Shown: positions 1 through 6,042, counted from the first letter of the stretch. The stretch is DNA of 7,295 nt from Natronohydrobacter sp. (GCA_007118445.1 SKRP01000110.1:1-7295), one strand, 5' to 3'. The notes: a model not told the origin generated them from the sequence alone. A program made the numbers and translations.

Positions 1-578
1 AGGGCGCGGTCGCCCACCACTGTTGTCGTCAGCTCGCGACCCGGCGCGAAAGCCTCAATCATCACGGTTTCCGGCATGTCGTCGGACAGCACAGGCGGGC
101 CGTTTGCCCCCTCCTGCACCAGATAGACCCCGACCGAGCTGCCCTCATTGTTTGGTTTGACCACATAGGGCGGAGCCATCACATGCGCGGCCATCACATC
201 GGATTTGCTGGCCAGTTGCGAAGCCACGACCGGCAGCCCGGCCACGCGAAACGCGGCTTTCGAGCGCTCCTTGTCCATTGCCAGCGCCGAGGCCAGCACG
301 CCCGAATGCGTGTAGGGGATGCGCAGCCATTCAAGGATGCCCTGAATGCAGCCATCCTCGCCGAAACGTCCATGCAAGCCGTTGAACACGATATCAGGCG
401 CGATTTCGACCAGACGCTGCACGACATCGCCGCGCGCATCCAGTTCAATCACTTCAAACCCTGCCACCCGCAGCGCTTTCGCGCATTCATGCCCCGAGGA
501 CAGCGACACCTCGCGCTCTGACGAGAGTCCGCCCTTCAGCACACATATCCGGGGGGCTGCCCTGCTCGACATGCCCAT
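1..578 (-). CDS. ddl: D-alanine--D-alanine ligase, N-terminal part (cut by window edge)
   Basis: This is the ATP-dependent cytoplasmic ligase that joins two D-alanines for the peptidoglycan stem peptide. 192 residues are visible; the family is usually about 300-310 long, so roughly the last third lies outside the window. An N-terminal Rossmann-like domain opens with ICVLKGGLSSEREVSLSSG (residues 11-29); Glu21 corresponds to the Glu that contacts the first D-alanine in E. coli DdlB. YTHSGVLASALAMDK (89-103) is the next family block. The ATP-grasp domain begins around 138 with YVVKPNNEGSSVGV (138-151), which includes the ATP-binding Lys141 and the Ser-containing loop. The start at 578 is chosen because AGAGG lies 8 bases upstream; the ATG at 572 is a weaker alternative. 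It follows murB by 49 bases on the same strand, the usual dcw-cluster order, and is probably co-transcribed with it. Recognition is by motif recall. DdlA and DdlB types are not separated here, but the context favours the dcw-linked copy. Confidence 0.95.
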   Translation of the reverse strand, partial: MGMSSRAAPRICVLKGGLSSEREVSLSSGHECAKALRVAGFEVIELDARGDVVQRLVEIAPDIVFNGLHGRFGEDGCIQGILEWLRIPYTHSGVLASALAMDKERSKAAFRVAGLPVVASQLASKSDVMAAHVMAPPYVVKPNNEGSSVGVYLVQEGANGPPVLSDDMPETVMIEAFAPGRELTTTVVGDRA

Positions 579-591
579 TTTAACTGCCTCT

Positions 592-606
592 GGGCCTTTG
601 CGGCCC
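592..606 (-). other. Small hairpin in the murB-ddl spacer
   Basis: A GGGCC/GGCCC stem of 5 perfect G/C pairs with a 5-base loop lies in the 49-base spacer. On the minus strand it ends a few bases before the AGAGG ribosome binding site of ddl. No T-run follows, so it does not read as an intrinsic terminator. It could affect ddl translation or protect an mRNA end; this is inference from the fold alone. Confidence 0.3.
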
Positions 607-627
607 TTTTGCCCATATTTCCGGGCG

Positions 628-1599
628 TTATTCGTTATTATCCGCGCTCAGTTCCAGCTTCGGCACGGTCGCGCCCGGCATTATGTCACCGATCCGCATG
701 ATTTCCCACTGTAGCGAAATTCCACTGGCTTGCAAAACTCTTTTTCGCACTTCCTCGCCCAATGCCTCAAGATCAAGCGCCGTGGCCCCACCCGCATTGA
801 TCAGGAAATTCGGGTGTTTGGGCGACATCTGTGCGCCCCCCAGCCGTGCGCCGCGCAATCCCGCATCCTCGATGACCTTCCAGGCTTTCAGTTCGTGACT
901 GTCATCGGCAAGGCCCGTCGAGGAAAACCCCGCCGGGTTGCGAAAGGTCGATCCGGCGCTGCGCTCGCGCGTCGGCTGGCTGGCATCGCGCCGCGCCAGC
1001 TGCTCCTGCATCCGCGCATGAAGCGTCTCGGGCGGGGCTTCGGGGGCGTGAAAGCGGGCGCTGAGGATGATCATCCCCTCGGGCAGGTCCGACTGGCGAT
1101 AGGCCAGTTTCAGCGCCTGCGCGGGGATCACGTGGCGCGCGCCCTGCCGGTCCATCGCGTCGATTTCGATCAGATGGTCCGCGATATAGGTGCCGTAACA
1201 GCCCGCATTCATCCGCACCGCCCCGCCGATACTGCCCGGAATGGTGCGCAGAAAGGTCAGGTCACGCCCGGCATCAGCGGCTTTCTTCGCGACATGCGCA
1301 TCGAGCGCGGCGGCACCTGCGGTGATCGTCTCGTCGATCTCGATACTGTTGAAGCCGCGCCCCAGCCGGATCACGACGGCCCGGATGCCGCCATCGCGCA
1401 CGATCAGATTCGAGCCCACCCCCATCGGGAAAACCGGGATATTCGGGTCCAGCGCGCGCAGGAAATCGCTCAGATCATCGCCATCGGCAGGCTGGAACAG
1501 CCAATCCGCCGGGCCACCCACGCGCAGCCAGGTCAGTGTGTCGAGCGGTTTCTGCGCCGTCAGCGTGCCGCGCACCGGGATCTGGTCAGGTGTTGTCAT
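628..1599 (-). CDS. murB: UDP-N-acetylenolpyruvoylglucosamine reductase
   Basis: MurB is the cytoplasmic FAD enzyme that uses NADPH to reduce UDP-GlcNAc-enolpyruvate to UDP-MurNAc, the second committed step of peptidoglycan precursor synthesis. At 323 residues it has normal family length. The N-terminal FAD-binding part shows TLTWLRVGGPADWL (21-34), PMGVGSNLIVRDGGIR (58-73) and RTIPGSIGGAVRMNAGCYG (118-136). The substrate domain shows YRQSDL (167-172). AGSTFRNP (215-222) holds the proton-donor Ser217, and LQWEIMRIG (296-304) supplies the catalytic Glu299, so the active-site set looks complete. The ATG at 1599 gives the expected N-terminus, but no strong Shine-Dalgarno is visible before it. 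Upstream on the same strand is a tRNA-Thr gene 94 bases away. I see no convincing promoter for murB alone in that gap, so read-through from the tRNA promoter is possible. ddl follows. Confidence 0.97.
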   Translation of the reverse strand: MTTPDQIPVRGTLTAQKPLDTLTWLRVGGPADWLFQPADGDDLSDFLRALDPNIPVFPMGVGSNLIVRDGGIRAVVIRLGRGFNSIEIDETITAGAAALDAHVAKKAADAGRDLTFLRTIPGSIGGAVRMNAGCYGTYIADHLIEIDAMDRQGARHVIPAQALKLAYRQSDLPEGMIILSARFHAPEAPPETLHARMQEQLARRDASQPTRERSAGSTFRNPAGFSSTGLADDSHELKAWKVIEDAGLRGARLGGAQMSPKHPNFLINAGGATALDLEALGEEVRKRVLQASGISLQWEIMRIGDIMPGATVPKLELSADNNE

Positions 1600-1625
1600 A
1601 AGCGTCTGCGTAGCGAAGGGGGGCA

Positions 1626-1648
1626 GTCTTGTCGAGACCAGGCAAGAC
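1626..1648 (-). terminator. Possible hairpin between tRNA-Thr and murB
   Basis: GTCTTG and CAAGAC arms (1626-1631 and 1643-1648), extended inward by two more positions, give an 8-pair stem with one mismatch on the minus strand and a 7-base loop. It lies 45 bases past the tRNA 3' end and 26 bases before murB. It lacks a downstream T-run, being followed by a C-rich stretch, so it may be an inefficient terminator, an RNA-processing site, or chance. Confidence 0.25.
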
Positions 1649-1693
1649 CAGAGGCGGCAGGCCTGCCATGTTCAGGCCAGATAATCAGGAAAC

Positions 1694-1769
1694 TGGTGCC
1701 GGCTGAGGGACTCGAACCCCCGACCTTCGGTTTACAAAACCACTGCTCTACCAACTGAGCTAAGCCGGC
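1694..1769 (-). tRNA. tRNA-Thr (anticodon UGU), CCA encoded
   Basis: The 76-base minus-strand sequence folds as a standard cloverleaf. The acceptor stem is GCCGGCT/AGCCGGC with discriminator A and an encoded CCA. The D arm is GCTC/GAGC with an 8-base loop, and the T arm is GGGGG/CCCTC around a TTCGAGT loop. The anticodon loop TTTGTAA places TGT at positions 34-36 (window 1736-1734), which reads ACA and, by wobble, other Thr codons. The anticodon stem is slightly irregular: U28-G42 is a wobble and G27-A43 is not a Watson-Crick pair. A promoter with a very short leader lies just upstream. It is the first gene of the left minus-strand block, ahead of murB. Confidence 0.97.
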
Positions 1770-1779
1770 CTTGCGCGCC

Positions 1780-1807
1780 TTCTAAGGGCAATCGCGCGGC
1801 GGCTCAA
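1780..1807 (-). promoter_or_regulatory. Promoter of tRNA-Thr
   Basis: On the minus strand TTGAGC (1807-1802) and TTAGAA (1785-1780) are separated by 16 bases. The -10 ends 10 bases before the tRNA, leaving a leader of only a few bases. The stretch between -10 and the gene is very G/C-rich (GGCGCGC), the kind of discriminator known from growth-rate-controlled stable RNA promoters. The assignment is by eye; no mapped start is known to me. Confidence 0.55.
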
Positions 1808-1943
1808 GTTCAGATTTTCACCATTCGCGCAGAAGTTTTGCAGGCAAACAGGTCCGGGATCTGTCAAACTCTCGTCGGATTCAGGGCCAATCCATGTCAT
1901 ATTCGCCCGGTAGAACAGGCGGAAAGCAAAAGGCACAGGCATC

Positions 1944-2819
1944 ATGAAAATCGCATTGCATCTTGGCGCACATCTGACAGACGAAACCCAGCTGCGGGAT
2001 TGTCTGATGCAAAATACCGACATGCTGTCCGCGCAGGGGATCGTGGTGCCGCGCGCGCGCGATTATCTGAACCTGCTGACGGATGCTGCGAATCACGTTG
2101 CCTCGGGCCATGGCGCGCCGGGGGCGTTCGATCATCTGCTCGACAAGATAAAGGCCCCCGATGACATGCGCAGGCTGGTGCTCTCGGCCCCCGGAATGCT
2201 GTCGCGCCTGCCCGATTGCCTGAACGCGGACGCGCTCTATCCCGGCGTCGAGCGTCGCATCGCTGCCCTGCGGCATATCTTTGCCGAGCAAGAGGTCGAG
2301 CTCTATTTCGCCATCCGCAACCCGGCCTCTTTCGTGCCCGCTTTCCTGAGCGCGGGCCGGGTGCAGGCGAAAGGAGCGGATGCGATGCAAGTGCGCGCCG
2401 AAGCGCTGCGCTGGTCCGAGGTCATCGCCACATTCCGCCGCGTCTGGCCCGAAGCGCCGATCTCGGTCTGGTGCGACGAGGACACGCCTTTCATCTGGCA
2501 CCGCCTGCTGCGGATCATTTCGGGCCATGAGCCAGAGGGCGAATTCGCCCGCAGTTTCGACTGGTTCAGAACGGTCATGATTGATGGCGGCCCCGAGAAA
2601 CTGGCCGCCTATCTGGAAGCCTCGCCCCCTGTGGACGAGGCGCATCGCCAGCGCGTGATCTCGGTCTTTCTGGACAAGTTCTGCGATGACGAAAAGCTTG
2701 AAATCGATGCCAGTGTCACCGGATGGGATGACGCCCGGATCGATCTGCTGTCAGAACTGTACGAGGAAGACACGGACACGATCAGCACCCTGCCCGGTGT
2801 CACCCTGCTGCAGCCCTGA
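1944..2819 (+). CDS. Hypothetical protein, sulfotransferase-like with degenerate binding loop
   Basis: I cannot name this 291-residue protein. It looks soluble: no signal peptide and no membrane segment. Its N-terminus, IALHLGAHLTDETQLRDCL (3-21), follows the layout of bacterial PAPS-dependent sulfotransferase-like proteins, which open with a strand and then a loop of the type GAHKTGTT. Here the loop's Lys, Gly and Thr positions are Leu, Asp and Glu. A second block, ELYFAIRNPASFVPAFLSAG (119-138), resembles the later motif of that fold in which an Arg-x-Pro segment helps hold the 3'-phosphate. The rest (WSEVIATFRRVWPEAPISVW, 157-176, and an acidic C-terminal helix region, 270-280) is compatible with the fold but not diagnostic. 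If the relationship is right, normal PAPS binding is probably lost. The gene stands alone, with the divergent tRNA-Thr upstream and gapR converging on it. A modest AGG 4 bases before the ATG may be the ribosome binding site. Codon bias matches the neighbours, so it is a real gene. Confidence 0.85.
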   Translation: MKIALHLGAHLTDETQLRDCLMQNTDMLSAQGIVVPRARDYLNLLTDAANHVASGHGAPGAFDHLLDKIKAPDDMRRLVLSAPGMLSRLPDCLNADALYPGVERRIAALRHIFAEQEVELYFAIRNPASFVPAFLSAGRVQAKGADAMQVRAEALRWSEVIATFRRVWPEAPISVWCDEDTPFIWHRLLRIISGHEPEGEFARSFDWFRTVMIDGGPEKLAAYLEASPPVDEAHRQRVISVFLDKFCDDEKLEIDASVTGWDDARIDLLSELYEEDTDTISTLPGVTLLQP

Positions 2820-2825
2820 GCCGGA

Positions 2826-3083
2826 TCACTCCATGCCCAGCGCGGCCTTGTAAAGCTCCAGCACCGCCTCTTCCTCGGCGATCTCATCGGGCTTGCGCTT
2901 GCGCATGGCAATGATCTTGCGCAGCACCTTGGTATCATAGCCGCGCCCCTTGGCCTCGGCCATGACTTCCTTCTGCTGGTCGGCGATGTCCTTTTTTTCG
3001 GCCTCCAGATGCTCAAAGCGCTCGATGAACTGGCGCAGCTCATCTGCGGTGACGTTATAGGCGTCCTGGGTGATATCACTCAT
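2826..3083 (-). CDS. gapR: GapR family (DUF2312) nucleoid-associated protein
   Basis: This is an 85-residue DUF2312 protein, the family of Caulobacter GapR, which encircles overtwisted DNA ahead of forks and polymerases and helps topoisomerases act there. The family signature is clear: a long N-terminal helix with ELRQFIERFEHLEAEKKDI (15-33), then EVMAEAKGRGYDTKVLRKII (39-58) and RKRK (61-64), ending in a short acidic helix with LELYKAALG (75-83). Lys and Arg residues across 45-64 match the DNA-facing side in Caulobacter GapR. I chose the ATG at 3083 because CAGGA lies 7 bases upstream and the family starts about here; an in-frame ATG at 3116 would add 11 residues without a good ribosome site. 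Its 3' end meets the preceding plus-strand gene with a 6-base gap. Its promoter region is back to back with that of the metal transporter. Some alphaproteobacteria carry more than one DUF2312 copy, so essentiality cannot be assumed. Confidence 0.93.
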   Translation of the reverse strand: MSDITQDAYNVTADELRQFIERFEHLEAEKKDIADQQKEVMAEAKGRGYDTKVLRKIIAMRKRKPDEIAEEEAVLELYKAALGME

Positions 3084-3115
3084 GTCTTTGTCCTGCTCTG
3101 CCGCATATCGCGCCA

Positions 3116-3144
3116 CAGATGCCCAATCGCGCGCGGCGCTGCAA
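3116..3144 (-). promoter_or_regulatory. Candidate gapR promoter
   Basis: On the minus strand TTGCAG (3144-3139) and CATCTG (3121-3116) are spaced by 17 bases, with the -10 about 32 bases from the gapR ATG. The -10 is poor, but the whole block strikingly resembles the tRNA-Thr promoter: ACTTG, then CGCCGCG, CGATTG, and GGCGCG after the -10, with a length difference of 2 bases. That shared layout is the main support. Confidence 0.4.
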
Positions 3145-3159
3145 GTCTTGAAACAGGGT

Positions 3160-3188
3160 TTGACATGGGCAGTTTTTGCGAATAATTC
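3160..3188 (+). promoter_or_regulatory. Promoter of the metal ABC transporter operon
   Basis: A consensus -35, TTGACA (3160-3165), is followed by an AT-rich -10 region. AATAAT (3181-3186) is a 5/6 match at 15-base spacing; TAATTC (3183-3188) has the ideal 17-base spacing but a poor match. Either choice falls inside the palindrome at 3173-3201, so a bound repressor would directly block RNA polymerase. It is the only promoter seen for the four-gene operon. Confidence 0.6.
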
Positions 3189-3201
3189 TCATTTGCAAAA
3201 A
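3173..3201. promoter_or_regulatory. Fur-superfamily-like operator before the transporter operon
   Basis: A 29-base imperfect palindrome centred on T3187 has 11 of 14 arm pairs complementary, with half-site TTTTTGCRAATNA. The three mismatched pairs are 3180/3194, 3184/3190 and 3186/3188. The form GCRAATNA-NNN-TNATTYGC is that of a Fur-family box; alphaproteobacterial Mur (Mn), Zur (Zn) and Fur/Irr (Fe) sites share this class of AT-rich dyad. It overlaps the operon -10, as expected for metal-loaded repression. Which regulator binds cannot be decided from sequence alone; Mur is my first guess given a Tro/Mnt/Sit-type transporter. Confidence 0.65.
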
Positions 3202-3213
3202 ACAGCAGAAAAC

Positions 3214-3218
3214 AGGAG
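3214..3218 (+). promoter_or_regulatory. Ribosome binding site fixing a TTG start
   Basis: AGGAG sits 7 bases before TTG at 3226. It is the strongest Shine-Dalgarno in the window and decides the start of the binding protein gene against the upstream in-frame ATG at 3070, which would place the promoter and operator inside the coding region. Confidence 0.85.
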
Positions 3219-3225
3219 AATCACA

Positions 3226-4173
3226 TTGCGCCCCCTCGCCCTCGCTGCCGCCCTTGCCCTGCCCGCCCCTGCCCTTGCGCAAGACCCGCTGCGCGTGCTC
3301 ACCACAATCGGGATGCTGGCCGATATGGCGCAGGAAATTGGCGGCGCTTGCGTTCAGGCCGAGGCGCTGATGGGTCCGGGCAGCGACCCGCATCTGTTCA
3401 CGCCGCGCGCATCAGACATCACGCGGCTGGATCAGGCCGAAGTGATCCTCTATCTGGACCCCGCGCTCGAAGCCGAGATGACCCGGCCGCTGCAGGCGAT
3501 GGCCGCGCGCAAGCCGGTTCTGGGCGTGCTGGCTGCGGGCTTCGACGCAGACGATCTGCTCGATGATGACGGTGCGCCCGATCCGCATGTCTGGATGGCG
3601 GCCGGGTTCTGGGCGCAGGCCATCGCACCTGTGCAGGCCACACTTGCACAGGCCCGCCCCGATTGCGCGGCGGATATGGCACAGAATGCCGAAGGCTATG
3701 CCCGACAACTCGCGGCGCTGGACGATTGGGCACGCGACGCGATCGAATCGATCCCCGAGGGCAACCGCCTGCTGGTCACAGCGCATGACGCGTTCAATTA
3801 TTTCGCCCGCGCCTACGGCATTGAAGCGTCCGAGGCCGTCGCAGGGATCAGCACGGATGCCGAACCCTCGATTGCCGATATTCGCGAGGTGGCGGCTTTC
3901 GTGGTTGAAAACGCGGTCCCGGCAGTGTTTGTCGAGACCACGATCAACCCGCGCAGCGTGAACGCATTGGTGGCCGAGGTGCGCGCGCAGGGCCATGAGG
4001 TGGTGATCGGCGGCGAATTATTCGCCGATGCGATGGGCGAGGAGGGCCAGTTGGGCGAGGATTATATCGGCATGATCTGGTCGAATATCACGGTGATCAC
4101 CGACGCCCTTGGCGGCACCCTGCCCCCGGTGCCCGCAGCGCTGGAAGACTGGGCCGAACGGGCCTTGCGATGA
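3226..4173 (+). CDS. Periplasmic metal-binding protein of a Mn/Zn/Fe ABC importer (TroA-like)
   Basis: This is a cluster 9 (ZnuA/TroA/PsaA) solute-binding protein that captures a divalent metal in the periplasm for the permeases encoded downstream. It has 315 residues from a TTG start. An 18-residue signal peptide (MR, hydrophobic PLALAAALAL, then APALA) is probably cut after Ala18. Metal ligands are recognisable as His56 (SDPHLF), His121 (PDPHVW), His187 (TAHDAFNYF) and Asp268 (ELFADAMG). The set H-H-H-D and the spacing 65/66/81 match Treponema TroA almost exactly as I recall it, while Mn-specific PsaA has Glu at the third site. The C-terminal lobe (VFVETTINPRSVNAL, 234-248; YIGMIWSNI, 280-288) is also TroA-like. 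The long His-rich loop of ZnuA is absent; instead an acidic run (108-115) precedes His121. The gene is first in the operon, and its stop overlaps the ATPase start by 4 bases. Metal identity (Mn, Zn or Fe) is open. Confidence 0.93.
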   Translation: MRPLALAAALALPAPALAQDPLRVLTTIGMLADMAQEIGGACVQAEALMGPGSDPHLFTPRASDITRLDQAEVILYLDPALEAEMTRPLQAMAARKPVLGVLAAGFDADDLLDDDGAPDPHVWMAAGFWAQAIAPVQATLAQARPDCAADMAQNAEGYARQLAALDDWARDAIESIPEGNRLLVTAHDAFNYFARAYGIEASEAVAGISTDAEPSIADIREVAAFVVENAVPAVFVETTINPRSVNALVAEVRAQGHEVVIGGELFADAMGEEGQLGEDYIGMIWSNITVITDALGGTLPPVPAALEDWAERALR

Positions 4174-4916
4174 GCGCACCCCATGAGCCGCAATTCGCAC
4201 TGCATGTCGAGGATCTGACAGTCTCCTACGGCGCAGAGCCTGCGCTGTGGGATATCGACATTGACGTGCCGCCCGGCGTGATGGCGGCGATTGTCGGGCC
4301 GAACGGGTCCGGCAAATCGACGCTGATCAAGACCGTGCTGGGGTTGGTTGCGCCGGTGGCAGGCCATATCCGCCTGTTTGGCCAGCCCATCGGGCGGATG
4401 CGCAGGCGGATCGGCTATGTACCGCAGCGTTCCAGCGTGGACTGGGATTTTCCGACCGATGTGCTGGATGTGGTGACGATGGGGCTTTACGGGCAGCTGG
4501 GCTGGTTCCGCCGCCCCGGCGCGCGCGAAAGCGAAAGGGCGATGGAAGCCCTGCGCGCCGTCGGAATGCAGGAATATGCGCGCCGCCAGATCAGCCAGCT
4601 TTCGGGCGGGCAGCAACAGCGGGTTTTCATCGCCCGCGCGCTGGTGCAGGAGGCGGATCTCTATTTCCTCGATGAACCCATGGCGGGCGTCGACCGCCCG
4701 ACCGAGGATATCATCATCGCGCTGCTGAAATCCCTGCGCGATCAGGGCAAGACCGTGATCGTGGTGCATCATGACCTCTCGACCGTCGAGCAATATTTCG
4801 ACTGGCTGGTCATGCTGAACACCCGCATCGTGGCGCAAGGCCCGCTGCGCGACATTTATACGCAAGACAATCTGCGCCAGACCTATGGCCACCGCGCCGC
4901 GCTGATCCGGGGCTGA
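4170..4916 (+). CDS. ABC transporter ATP-binding protein, Mn/Zn/Fe uptake
   Basis: This is the cytoplasmic ATPase that powers the metal importer; it would form a homodimer beneath the two permeases. At 248 residues it is of normal length, and all motifs are intact: Walker A GPNGSGKST (43-51), Q-loop Gln86 in YVPQRSSVDWDFP (83-95), signature LSGGQQQR (144-151), Walker B LYFLDEP (164-170) with catalytic Glu169, D-loop AGVD (172-175), and switch His201 in VVHHD (198-202). The QRSSVDWDFP segment after the Q-loop is typical of the ZnuC/MntB/TroB/SitB group. The ATG overlaps the stop of the preceding gene as ATGA, implying translational coupling. The first permease gene starts one base after its stop. 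It is named by family only because the metal is not established. Confidence 0.96.
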   Translation: MSAPHEPQFALHVEDLTVSYGAEPALWDIDIDVPPGVMAAIVGPNGSGKSTLIKTVLGLVAPVAGHIRLFGQPIGRMRRRIGYVPQRSSVDWDFPTDVLDVVTMGLYGQLGWFRRPGARESERAMEALRAVGMQEYARRQISQLSGGQQQRVFIARALVQEADLYFLDEPMAGVDRPTEDIIIALLKSLRDQGKTVIVVHHDLSTVEQYFDWLVMLNTRIVAQGPLRDIYTQDNLRQTYGHRAALIRG

Positions 4917-4917
4917 G

Positions 4918-6042
4918 ATGGGCGCGCTCCTGTCCAGCCAGATCGTGCAGATAGTGGTTCTGGGGGCGGCGCTGCTGGGGCTGATCAGCGGCGCGCTGGG
5001 GGCTTTCGCGCTGCTGCGCGGGCAAAGCCTGCTGGGGGATACGGTCAGCCACGCTGCGCTGCCGGGCATCGTGCTGGGCTTCCTGCTGGCGGGCGGGCGC
5101 GATCTGGGCGCGATCCTGACCGGGGCCGCAGTGACGGGCGGGTTGGCCGCGCTTGCGGTGATGGTGATCACGACGCGCACCCGGCTGAAACCCGATGCGG
5201 CGCTGGGCGTGGTGCTGGGGGTGAGCTTCGCGCTCGGTGTGGTGCTGCTCAGCCATGCGCAGGGCCAGCCCGGTGCTGCGAGTGCGGGGCTGTCGGCCTT
5301 TCTGTTCGGACAGGCCGCGGCCACTTTGCGCTCCGATCTGTGGATCATGGCCGGGCTGGCGCTGGTGGCGCTCGGCATCCTCGCGCTGGTCTGGAAAGAG
5401 GCCAAGCTGATCAGTTTCGACCCGGATTACGCCCGCGCCATCGGCCTGCCTGTGGGCCGGGTGCAGGCGCTGCTGACCGTCATGGTGGCCCTGGCCATCG
5501 TCGCGGGGCTGCAGATGGTGGGGGTGATCCTGATGGTGGCGCTGCTGATCGCGCCTGCGGCAGCGGCGCGGCAATGGGCGCGCTCGCTGGGCGGGATGGT
5601 GCTCTGGTCGATGGGGTTTGCGGTCGCGGCAGGTGTGCTCGGCGCGCTGATCAGCGCGGGCGCGCGGGGGCTGGCCACAGGCCCGGTGATCGTGCTGCTG
5701 GCCACGGGGTTTGTCGCGCTGTCGATGCTGGTCGCGCCGGAACGCGGACTGGTCTGGCAGGCATTGGCCCGGCGCAGGCGCGCGCGAGATCTGCGCGCCG
5801 ATCAGGTGCTGGGCACGATCCACGCGCTGGCCCGCGCCCATGCAGACCCGGATTACCCGGCCGAGGCAGGCATGTTGCAGCTCGAACACCGCGCCGGGAC
5901 CGAGGCCGCGCTCTCGGACCTGACCGCGCGCGGGCTGGTGCGCGAAACCACCCATGCGCCCGAAACCACGCGGCATTGGCAACTGACCGCAAAGGGCCAG
6001 GCCCGCGCGCAAGCGCTGGAGAAGGGCGCGGAAGATGCTTGA
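4918..6042 (+). CDS. ABC-3 family metal permease 1 with C-terminal winged-helix-like tail
   Basis: This is an inner-membrane permease of the ABC-3 family (TroC/MntC/ZnuB type), one half of the presumed heterodimeric channel. Of its 374 residues, about 9-273 form the hydrophobic core, with eight or nine segments by eye. The family block GDTVSHAALPGIVLGF (40-55) carries Asp41 and His45, equivalent as I recall to the Asp/His pair that gates metal in pneumococcal PsaC. WKEAKLISFDPDYARAIGLP (159-178) is the cytoplasmic coupling segment that meets the ATPase. After a basic linker (RRRRAR, 285-290), residues 291-370 are soluble: helices followed by LSDLTARGLV and HWQLTAKGQARA (353-364), the pattern of a recognition-helix-plus-wing fold as in DtxR/MarR proteins. 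B. subtilis MntC is known to have a comparable tail. The gene starts one base after the ATPase stop with little ribosome site of its own, and it overlaps the next gene by 8 bases. Confidence 0.94.
   Translation: MGALLSSQIVQIVVLGAALLGLISGALGAFALLRGQSLLGDTVSHAALPGIVLGFLLAGGRDLGAILTGAAVTGGLAALAVMVITTRTRLKPDAALGVVLGVSFALGVVLLSHAQGQPGAASAGLSAFLFGQAAATLRSDLWIMAGLALVALGILALVWKEAKLISFDPDYARAIGLPVGRVQALLTVMVALAIVAGLQMVGVILMVALLIAPAAAARQWARSLGGMVLWSMGFAVAAGVLGALISAGARGLATGPVIVLLATGFVALSMLVAPERGLVWQALARRRRARDLRADQVLGTIHALARAHADPDYPAEAGMLQLEHRAGTEAALSDLTARGLVRETTHAPETTRHWQLTAKGQARAQALEKGAEDA

Noticed and set aside
1656..1667. Perfect 12-base palindrome GGCAGGCCTGCC between the tRNA and murB
   Set aside because: As a hairpin it gives only a 4-pair stem with a 4-base loop and no T-run. 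Palindromes of this size are common in G/C-rich DNA.
730..1758. Plus-strand 342-codon open frame antisense to murB, ending in a VPAEGLEPPTFGLQ-type tail
   Set aside because: It is a shadow of murB. The tail is the translated antisense of the tRNA-Thr T and anticodon arms, a well-known source of false proteins.
1881..2645. Minus-strand 254-codon open frame antisense to the sulfotransferase-like gene
   Set aside because: It has no recognisable motif and an Arg/Gln/His-rich shadow composition. The plus frame has a globular pattern and the codon bias of the neighbours.
3084..3116. 11-residue N-terminal extension of gapR
   Set aside because: It has no ribosome site and is longer than the family alignment suggests. 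The ATG at 3083 has CAGGA at good spacing.
3070..3225. N-terminal extension of the metal-binding protein from the ATG at 3070
   Set aside because: It would encode through the -35, operator and Shine-Dalgarno and bury the signal peptide. The TTG at 3226 fits far better.
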